Origin: Aquibacillus saliphilus
GTDB lineage: Bacteria > Bacillota > Bacilli > Bacillales > Amphibacillaceae
Direction: 5' to 3'
Length of the DNA stretch: 64,000 nt
NCBI RefSeq assembly: GCF_020404745.1
Contig: NZ_JAIZAP010000010.1
Location: forward strand, 110,681 to 174,680
The notes beneath the pieces were generated by a model. That model was given only the letters and a program-made list of their open reading frames with translations, had not been told where the DNA came from and did no database searches. The position numbers were made by a program, and so were the translations under genes. Shown here piece after piece: positions 58,479-64,000 of the stretch (within the stretch, counting starts at the first letter, position 1; every line of letters starts with the position of its first letter).

Positions 58479-58853
58479 TTATTGTTTCACACTTGAAAAA
58501 TAATCGAAGGAATCCATCGCCAACGTTACCCCTTGAGAAAAAGCTGCCCCGCCACCTAGTGCTGCACTTACTGCGATTGTTTCCATAAATTCATCTTCAG
58601 AAGCACCGTGTTCAATTGCTCCTTTTGTATGATACATAATGCAATACTCATCCTGTGCATAAATACTAATGCCTAGTGCTATTAATTGCTTCTCTTTCTT
58701 AGCAATCGAACCTTCCTCAAAACAAGCTTCGGTGAAGTCAAAATATCCTTTTGTCATCTCAGGTAATTTTTGTTTAAACCTAGAGCTACCTTCTTTGTAA
58801 TCTAAAATTGATTCATCATAATAATTAAACACATCTTCGGAATTTGTATCCAC
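58479..58853 (-). CDS. Carboxymuconolactone decarboxylase (AhpD-like) family protein
   Basis: A 124-residue helical protein from GTG 58853 after AGGTGGG. The CMD region is GSIAKKEKQLIALGISIYAQ followed by DEYCIMYHTKGAIEHGASED. A single Cys and a His four residues on replace the usual CxxCxxxH, so the peroxidase-type CxxC is missing. It may be a non-catalytic or differently acting relative. Confidence 0.85.
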   Translation of the reverse strand: MDTNSEDVFNYYDESILDYKEGSSRFKQKLPEMTKGYFDFTEACFEEGSIAKKEKQLIALGISIYAQDEYCIMYHTKGAIEHGASEDEFMETIAVSAALGGGAAFSQGVTLAMDSFDYFSSVKQ

Positions 58854-58947
58854 TTGATCCCACCTTGTTTCAATATATATTCTATATACTCTAGCATCTT
58901 AAAAATCAGCCGAAAATATACATGGGATTAGTTGGTAAGAACTGTTT

Positions 58948-60012
58948 CTAGTGTCCGCTTGCCTCTAAATCATTATCATTTCCATCAGCTGTAACTTTAA
59001 TAAATCCCGCTGCCCCTTTTTGTACGTGATTGAATTGATGGGTTACCATCGTGTACATACCTTCTTCTTTAACAGTGAATTCAACAACAGCACCGCCACT
59101 AGCAGGTAACATTACGGTTTGTAACCCTTTCATATTATTAGCGGGGTTGCCGTCAACATAGACATCATCAAATATAGTTCCAACAACATGGAATGAACTA
59201 ACTTCATTTGGCCCGACATTGTTAACATAAAGTCTGATTTTATCCCCAACTTTTGCTAAAAGTGGTTCGTCTCTTAAACTATTTAAGACGCCGTTCGTAT
59301 TAGGTTGGCCCTCTTCTAGAGCTTTCGTTGAAAATACTACTTGTGATGGTTCTCCATTTGTCATATCGTCTAAATCATTATATTTGTACCATTCGTTTTG
59401 GATGATTACATACTCTCGGTCAACTTCGTCATCGGTAGGATATCCATCAGACGGCTTTACGATAATCGTTCCATGCATCCCGTTAGCTATATGACTTAGT
59501 ACCGGTGCGGTCCCACAGTGATACATAAATACACCGGGATATGTTGCTTGATAGGTGAATGTGTCTTCTTCATTAGGCATTACATCCGCAAATTTTTCAT
59601 TTGGTGCTGCGTGGACCGCGTGAAAATCCATGCTATGTGGAATGGAAGGGTCTATATTTTTTAATGTGAAATGAATCGTGTCACCCTCATTAACAACAAC
59701 AAGCGGCCCTGGAGCTTCTCCGTTAAATGTCCAGGCTTTATACGGTTTACCATTTTCTATTTCAATATCAGTAATCTGTGAAGTCATTTCAACATATACA
59801 TCATTTCCATCCCGTTCGATTTGAAGCGGTACTGGCTCCTGGTTTACACCTTGGTGCGGCTTAATCACTTCACTTTCTGATTCCTCTGCTTGAACTAAGT
59901 TATCATTTTCATTCTGGTCTGGACTACTGTCATTCTTATTTGCACAAGCGGATAAGATTATTAATAGAACCCCAAACATTAATGCCACTCGAAAACCTTT
60001 CATTTCATACAA
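58948..60012 (-). CDS. Copper nitrite reductase-like multicopper lipoprotein
   Basis: A 354-residue protein from TTG 60012, five bases after GAGGTGA. A lipobox (LIILSACAN) anchors it outside the membrane. Two cupredoxin domains follow. Domain 1 has HSMDFHAVHAAPN and YHCGTAPVLSHIANGMHG, providing type 1 (His, Cys, His, Met) and type 2 His ligands. Domain 2 has SSFHVVGTIFDDVYVDG and THQFNHVQKGAAGFIKV. The arrangement is that of NirK-like enzymes, which reduce nitrite to NO. An FNR-like palindrome lies 130 bases upstream, as expected for a low-oxygen gene. No other denitrification genes are in the window. Confidence 0.85.
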   Translation of the reverse strand: MYEMKGFRVALMFGVLLIILSACANKNDSSPDQNENDNLVQAEESESEVIKPHQGVNQEPVPLQIERDGNDVYVEMTSQITDIEIENGKPYKAWTFNGEAPGPLVVVNEGDTIHFTLKNIDPSIPHSMDFHAVHAAPNEKFADVMPNEEDTFTYQATYPGVFMYHCGTAPVLSHIANGMHGTIIVKPSDGYPTDDEVDREYVIIQNEWYKYNDLDDMTNGEPSQVVFSTKALEEGQPNTNGVLNSLRDEPLLAKVGDKIRLYVNNVGPNEVSSFHVVGTIFDDVYVDGNPANNMKGLQTVMLPASGGAVVEFTVKEEGMYTMVTHQFNHVQKGAAGFIKVTADGNDNDLEASGH

Positions 60013-60143
60013 TTAGATCACCTCATTATTATTTTTAAATAAAATGGTAAATTCAGTGAAAAGATAAGGTTTAGAATGACTCTTAATTTACTTTATTTAC
60101 CTTTTCTTCTCAGTATTAGAATAATGTTTGGTAGCGTTTACAA

Positions 60144-60161
60144 AAGTGATTTAAATCACTT
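60144..60161. promoter_or_regulatory. FNR/Crp-type palindrome upstream of the nitrite-reductase-like gene
   Basis: AAGTGATTTAAATCACTT is a perfect 18-bp palindrome and fits the Bacillus Fnr form TGTGA-N6-TCACA except at the outer base of each half. It lies between this gene and the divergent ZIP gene and could act on either. Confidence 0.6.
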
Positions 60162-60445
60162 AAAACTGCTCATTTGTGAACACACTATGACGTTGGGGTT
60201 ATTTCTACAGATAGGACTGTTCTATAGAGCAAAGTTAGTTTCGTAATCATATAAAAGTTGACTTATAAGTTTCTCTAGGGTTAAAATGTTTACTGAAGGA
60301 AACATTTTTAATTGCGTGCATATAATTAATTCCAAGTAAATAAAAGTTTCATAAAAAAACAGCAACGATAGTCTGATTATCCAAACAACTTTCTTCAAAA
60401 AGAAATGAAGGTTTGTGGAGATATTTTTTAAAGGGGTGAGGAATA
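60162..60445. other. Intergenic region before the ZIP transporter gene
   Basis: No convincing gene; frames here are short and lack ribosome sites. AT-rich, presumably the promoter of the plus-strand gene. Confidence 0.4.
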
Positions 60446-61255
60446 ATGGATGAAAATTTACTATTTGCCTTTGCGTTGACATTAATGGCAGGTCTAGCCA
60501 CAGGTGTTGGGAGCGTGTTGGCTTTTTTCACATCTTCAACAAATACGAAGTTTTTATCTTTAGCGTTAGGGTTTTCAGCTGGTGTGATGATCTATGTATC
60601 TATGGTGGAAATTTTCGTTAAGGCACAAGATTCACTGGTTGGGGCAGTTGGAAATGGACTTGGCCAATGGTTGACTGTGGTTGGATTCTTTGGGGGAATG
60701 ATACTAATCGCGATTATTGATCGGTTTATTCCTAAACAAGGGAACCCACATGAGTTGAAGAAAGTCGAGGATATGAAAGAGCCAGAAAAACACATTAAAG
60801 ATCCTGATTTATTAAAAATGGGTACATTTACAGCATTAGCAATTGCGATTCACAATTTTCCAGAGGGAATAGCAACCTTCACCTCAGCGCTGCAAGATCC
60901 GGCACTGGGAATTGCTATTGCTGTTGCGATTGCGATTCACAACATTCCAGAAGGAATTGCAGTTTCTGTTCCAATTTATTTCGCGACAGGTGATAAGAAA
61001 AAAGCATTTAAATTATCTTTTTTGTCTGGATTATCAGAACCAGTTGGGGCTATCGCAGCATATTTTTTCTTATTACCATTTTTAAACGACATTATGTTCG
61101 GTATGATTTTTGCGGGTGTAGCCGGGATAATGGTGTTTATATCGTTGGATGAACTACTACCAGCAGCTAAAAAGTATGATGAGGCACATATCTCTATTTA
61201 TGGCTTAATTGGTGGTATGGCTCTTATGGCATTGAGTTTGTTATTATTTATATAA
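60446..61255 (+). CDS. zupT: ZIP family divalent metal transporter (ZupT-like)
   Basis: A 269-residue protein of eight membrane segments. The two metal-site helices carry AIAIHNFPEGIATFTSALQD and AIAIHNIPEGIAVSVPIYFA, the exact ZIP HNxPEG motifs, and segment 2 has MIYVSMVEIF. The cytoplasmic loop between segments 3 and 4 contains charged and His residues. It imports Zn2+ or Fe2+. AAGGGGTGAGG precedes the ATG. Confidence 0.94.
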   Translation: MDENLLFAFALTLMAGLATGVGSVLAFFTSSTNTKFLSLALGFSAGVMIYVSMVEIFVKAQDSLVGAVGNGLGQWLTVVGFFGGMILIAIIDRFIPKQGNPHELKKVEDMKEPEKHIKDPDLLKMGTFTALAIAIHNFPEGIATFTSALQDPALGIAIAVAIAIHNIPEGIAVSVPIYFATGDKKKAFKLSFLSGLSEPVGAIAAYFFLLPFLNDIMFGMIFAGVAGIMVFISLDELLPAAKKYDEAHISIYGLIGGMALMALSLLLFI

Positions 61256-61263
61256 AAAGTAGA

Positions 61264-61292
61264 GGGATTAGTCCAGACTATTCCCTTTTTTT
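61264..61292 (+). terminator. Terminator after the ZIP gene
   Basis: GGGATTAGTC and GACTATTCCC pair in 9 of 10 positions, followed by seven T residues. Confidence 0.85.
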
Positions 61293-61472
61293 ATGCTTCT
61301 TATCGCAGTTTTTTTATCTCAGTAACGGGAAACAATGTAGGTAGAAGAGGGATGGGAGTAGCAGCTCTTATCTAGCTAGTAGTGTGCATTTAATAAAAGC
61401 TCCTCTAACCAGTTAGCTTATGTAGTGGTGTTATTACAATTATTCGTTAACATTAAAAGAGGGGGGTTGAGT

Positions 61473-61997
61473 ATGAAAAGTACTTTTTTAGATCAATTTT
61501 ACACCTACGATTCTGAGACGGGTAAATATATTATTGAAATTGCCCTAAATAATTATGATGATATATTCAACAGTTGGGATTCCTCAGTTTATAACATTCG
61601 TGATTTAGATTCTAGTTTGAAATCTTTCTTAGAGGAATGTTCATTTGATATTACTTCAAGCAAAGATATAATTTTGCGTTTTAATATAAAGAATCAGGAG
61701 AAAGATCCTGAAAGAGAAAAGCAGATTGAAGAAGGAATTCGAAATTATTTTAATTACTGTTTATATATAAAGAAGACCCAATTTACGTACAGAAGGAAAA
61801 GGTCATTAATTTATATTATGGCCTCATTGTTTTTTACAATCTTATCCTATTATCTGCAAAACATTGTAGACAACGAGTTTTTAAAAGAAATTGTATTATT
61901 GAGCTTAACAGTTGGAGGTTGGATTTTTTTTGTGGGAAGCATTCTCGCTTTTATTTATTCAAAGCGGAGACCTTTCAAAGAAAAAGAAGCAATATAA
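61473..61997 (+). CDS. Hypothetical protein with two C-terminal membrane segments
   Basis: A 174-residue protein from ATG 61473 after GAGGGGGG. Residues 1-100 are soluble and acidic (YTYDSETGKYIIEIALNNYD, VYNIRDLDSSLKSFLEECS, ILRFNIKNQEKDPEREKQIE). Two hydrophobic segments follow near 110-130 and 138-160, and the tail is basic (YSKRRPFKEKEA). No family recognised. Monocistronic. Confidence 0.6.
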   Translation: MKSTFLDQFYTYDSETGKYIIEIALNNYDDIFNSWDSSVYNIRDLDSSLKSFLEECSFDITSSKDIILRFNIKNQEKDPEREKQIEEGIRNYFNYCLYIKKTQFTYRRKRSLIYIMASLFFTILSYYLQNIVDNEFLKEIVLLSLTVGGWIFFVGSILAFIYSKRRPFKEKEAI

Positions 61998-62035
61998 AAG
62001 AATTTTAGCTGCACCAATGAAATTTAATTATGATT

Positions 62036-62069
62036 GAAAAGGAGAAGTGTTTTTTTACTTCTCCTTTTC
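62036..62069. terminator. Bidirectional terminator
   Basis: GAAAAGGAGAAGT and ACTTCTCCTTTTC are perfect arms around an eight-base T-rich loop. They follow the plus-strand gene and could also stop the minus-strand hydroxylase transcript. Confidence 0.75.
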
Positions 62070-62152
62070 CGTTTGAGAAACAATTAAGGAATCTAAAAAT
62101 AGAAGAAAGAGAAATGACTACTAATGAATACATGTAACAACCTTGATAGTCA

Positions 62153-63583
62153 TTATATAAATTCTTGTATCCATTTAACGGATTCCTGTTTGTTATAGCC
62201 ATGGTATAACTCGGTAGAAAGACGGATTGGATCACCGAAAAAATATCGTTCATATTGGGTTTGACGAGTGCCAAATGCGCTCATAGACAAATCCCATGCT
62301 AATCGGAATAATCTTACTCTATCTACTGCATGCTTAGATGCTCCTTGTAGGTATAAATTTAAATCATTGTTATTTTCAGAATGAAATTCTTTTTCTGTTG
62401 GAATTGAAATTAACCCACTTGTTCCTAGAAGTTGTATAATCTCGATCATTCTTGAATAAATGTTTGGGAACGTATTTGCTGCTACAAATAATGATGTTTG
62501 GTTTGGTCTCATTAACCCAGACTCATCCACTTGTGCATCCATTTCAGCTTTGGATAACAACGCCTTCATTGTTTCTAAGGATATGATAATCTCTGCTATT
62601 TTTGCTTGAACATGCTGGTACTCTCCACTATTAATGGTATCTACAATGGATTGTGCAACGCCAAGTACAAATTCTGCTTTAATTACCTGCCTAGACACGA
62701 CTTGGTGTAACGTAAAGGGTAGGAAGCCACTCCAATTTTTATAATTATTTGCAACCTCTAAGTTGCTATGGAAAAATACCCGTTCAAAAGGGACTAATAC
62801 GTCATCAAAGACAACAATAGAATCCATTTCTTCAAACCTCGAGCTTAAAGGATAATTAAAAGTAGAATCTCCATAGACAAATGATTCTCGACAGATAAAC
62901 TTTAACCCCTTGGTATTACTGGGGATAGAAAAAGCAAAAGCGTGGGATTGATCTCTAATCCCACCAGGGGAAAATACTATCATTTCATCAGTCATGCCAC
63001 CCTGGGTTGCAAGCAAACGAGCTCCCTTGATGATTAATCCATCATCGGTTACTTTAACAATTTTAGCTGCAATTGGCTCGTCGGAATCTTCAAAGTACAA
63101 CTGGGATCGATTCACCTGCGGATTTATGAACGTGTGGGTGAAAGAAAGATCTTTTTCTCTTGCTTCTTCATAAAAACGTTTCAAGTTATCTGGATAGCAA
63201 TTTTCTTTACCTCGGAGTACTTCAGCTGAAGATGCAAATGCCATTAACACTGTGTTCATATAGTCAGGGCTTCTTCCCATCATTCCACCATTATATTTTG
63301 CCCAGGATTGAATCATTTTCCGTCTTTTTATTAGATCTTGTTTTGTTTTTGGCGGCATAAAAGAAGTTCCAACTAGATTTCCCGTTGAGGGAGACTTGTA
63401 CGTCATGGTATTTATCTTATCTTGATCGTATTGCAAGTCGTATAACGCTGCTTGACTGTGTAGTGCTCCGCTAAAGGCAGGATGTTTAGAGATGCTACCT
63501 TCTAATGACTGACCATTTATCCAAATAGATGCATTTAACTGGTCAATTCTTTTAATATATTCATCCCCGGTGATTGCAACCAT
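62153..63583 (-). CDS. 4-hydroxyphenylacetate 3-hydroxylase family, oxygenase component (HpaB-like)
   Basis: A 476-residue protein from ATG 63583, six bases after AGGGGGA; the ATG at 63589 is too close to that site. The acyl-CoA-dehydrogenase-like fold of HpaB is clear: MTGDEY-type start (VAITGDEYIKRIDQLNASIW), HAFAFSIPSNTKGLKFICRE, FEEMDSIVVFDDVLVPFERV and FFGDPIRLSTELYHGY. HpaB uses FADH2 to hydroxylate 4-hydroxyphenylacetate. No reductase (HpaC) gene adjoins it, so the true substrate and flavin source are open. Confidence 0.92.
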   Translation of the reverse strand: MVAITGDEYIKRIDQLNASIWINGQSLEGSISKHPAFSGALHSQAALYDLQYDQDKINTMTYKSPSTGNLVGTSFMPPKTKQDLIKRRKMIQSWAKYNGGMMGRSPDYMNTVLMAFASSAEVLRGKENCYPDNLKRFYEEAREKDLSFTHTFINPQVNRSQLYFEDSDEPIAAKIVKVTDDGLIIKGARLLATQGGMTDEMIVFSPGGIRDQSHAFAFSIPSNTKGLKFICRESFVYGDSTFNYPLSSRFEEMDSIVVFDDVLVPFERVFFHSNLEVANNYKNWSGFLPFTLHQVVSRQVIKAEFVLGVAQSIVDTINSGEYQHVQAKIAEIIISLETMKALLSKAEMDAQVDESGLMRPNQTSLFVAANTFPNIYSRMIEIIQLLGTSGLISIPTEKEFHSENNNDLNLYLQGASKHAVDRVRLFRLAWDLSMSAFGTRQTQYERYFFGDPIRLSTELYHGYNKQESVKWIQEFI

Positions 63584-63766
63584 AATCATTCCCCCTAAAT
63601 ATAAGTTTATATTTCTATAATAGTTGGGATAAGGGTATGTTGTTACTTCTCTTTTTAAAGGACTGTTTTAGCTATAATTAATGTGTTTGGCAGTGGCGTT
63701 TTTGGTCTCAAACCTCTAGCAAACAATGGATAACATGAAAATACATGTCAATGCACAAAATCAATA

Positions 63767-64000
63767 GAATGCGCACTCACACTGGATTTATTCTCACTCA
63801 TCTTCCCGGAATGCGCACTCAACCTGGATTTATTCTCACTCGCCGTCCTGGAATGCGCGCTCACCCCGGGTTTATTCTCACTCAGCGTCCCGAATGCGCA
63901 CTCACCCCGGATTTATTCTCACTCAGCGTCCCGGAATGCGCACTCATCCCGGATTTATTCTCACTCGCCGTCCTGGAATGCGCGCTCACCCCGGATTTAT
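63767..64000. repeat. 42-bp tandem repeat array, running past the window edge
   Basis: Units begin with GAATGCGC at 63767, 63809, 63851, 63892, 63934 and 63976. The spacings are 42, 42, 41, 42 and 42 bases. Each unit consists of GAATGCGCACTCACCCCGGA then TTTATTCTCACTCAGCGTCC with small changes. The two halves resemble each other around CTCAC, so the unit may itself be a doubled 21-mer. There are no unique spacers, so it is not CRISPR. Confidence 0.92.

Noticed and set aside
60222..60482. Minus-strand frames before the ZIP gene
   Set aside because: They overlap the ribosome site and start of zupT, and have no ribosome site of their own.
63767..64000. CRISPR array
   Set aside because: The 42-base units follow each other without unique spacers and the variation lies within the repeats themselves.

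Overview
The window looks like chromosomal DNA of a low-GC, Gram-positive, endospore-forming bacterium of the family Bacillaceae. Evidence: a des-desK-desR cold-response locus that closely resembles the Bacillus subtilis one, YpjP-, YkoP- and YabR-type proteins, consistent aGGAGG-type ribosome binding sites with frequent TTG and GTG starts, and AT-rich intergenic DNA with strong intrinsic terminators. Two osmoprotectant uptake systems and a SpoIIM-like membrane protein fit a soil or salt-tolerant Bacillus relative. I see no rRNA, tRNA, CRISPR array, prophage or complete insertion sequence.

Layout. 1-2.3 kb: a GH4 phospho-glycosidase, cut by the window edge, with a divergent RpiR regulator. 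2.6-5.7 kb: fatty-acid desaturase des with a palindromic operator and promoter, then desK-desR from their own promoter. 5.8-9.4 kb: a TipA/Mta-like MerR regulator with a 19-bp-spacer promoter, a small membrane protein that seems split by a frameshift, a 14-TM drug exporter and an AIM24 protein. 9.6-14.7 kb: a pseudogene, a metallo-beta-lactamase-fold hydrolase, a lipoprotein, a 111-bp nested inverted repeat, a hemerythrin protein and a membrane-anchored glycerophosphodiesterase. 14.9-21.9 kb: a membrane-remodelling-type cluster (membrane protein, DUF4129, DUF4350, MoxR ATPase, DUF58, SpoIIM-like, RDD); the RDD gene apparently starts with AUU. 21.9-24.3 kb: hydroxyacid dehydrogenase, DCC-family protein, DUF915 hydrolase.

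24.7-31.2 kb is the most unusual region. Unrelated accessory genes (a small protein, an APH-type kinase, a flavin-fold protein, a DUF2798 protein, an Asp/Glu racemase, a HIT hydrolase, a small membrane protein, an ABM monooxygenase and another membrane protein) are separated by copies of one family of intergenic repeat. Each copy starts near the stop codon with a motif around AACGGGTGC. Several then carry a terminator hairpin and a promoter-like TATGTTAAAAT. They end just before the next gene with a motif around ACTAACGCAGCAGGTTAGT. The layout recalls a gene-cassette array, but no recombinase is present and the ends do not fit the integron attC consensus.

31.5-39.2 kb: a three-gene OpuC-like transporter; a DUF3231 protein; then a metal module (HMA chaperone, P-type ATPase with an unusual CPG motif, Crp/Fnr regulator, NTF2-like protein) in which both the chaperone and the ATPase have an FNR-type box upstream. 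39.3-50.4 kb: Xaa-Pro peptidase, Na+/solute symporter, DUF1659/DUF2922 pair, a K+/H+-type antiporter, YkoP, YabR, RpiA, an alpha/beta hydrolase and an orphan glycine-betaine-binding lipoprotein. 50.8-63.6 kb: PadR-DUF2812 pair, YpjP, methylmalonyl-CoA epimerase, small zinc-ribbon and CDGSH proteins, EamA exporter, a polar amino-acid ABC transporter, an AhpD-like protein, a Cu-nitrite-reductase-like lipoprotein with an FNR-like palindrome upstream, a ZIP transporter and an HpaB-type hydroxylase. The window ends inside a 42-bp tandem repeat array (63767 onward).
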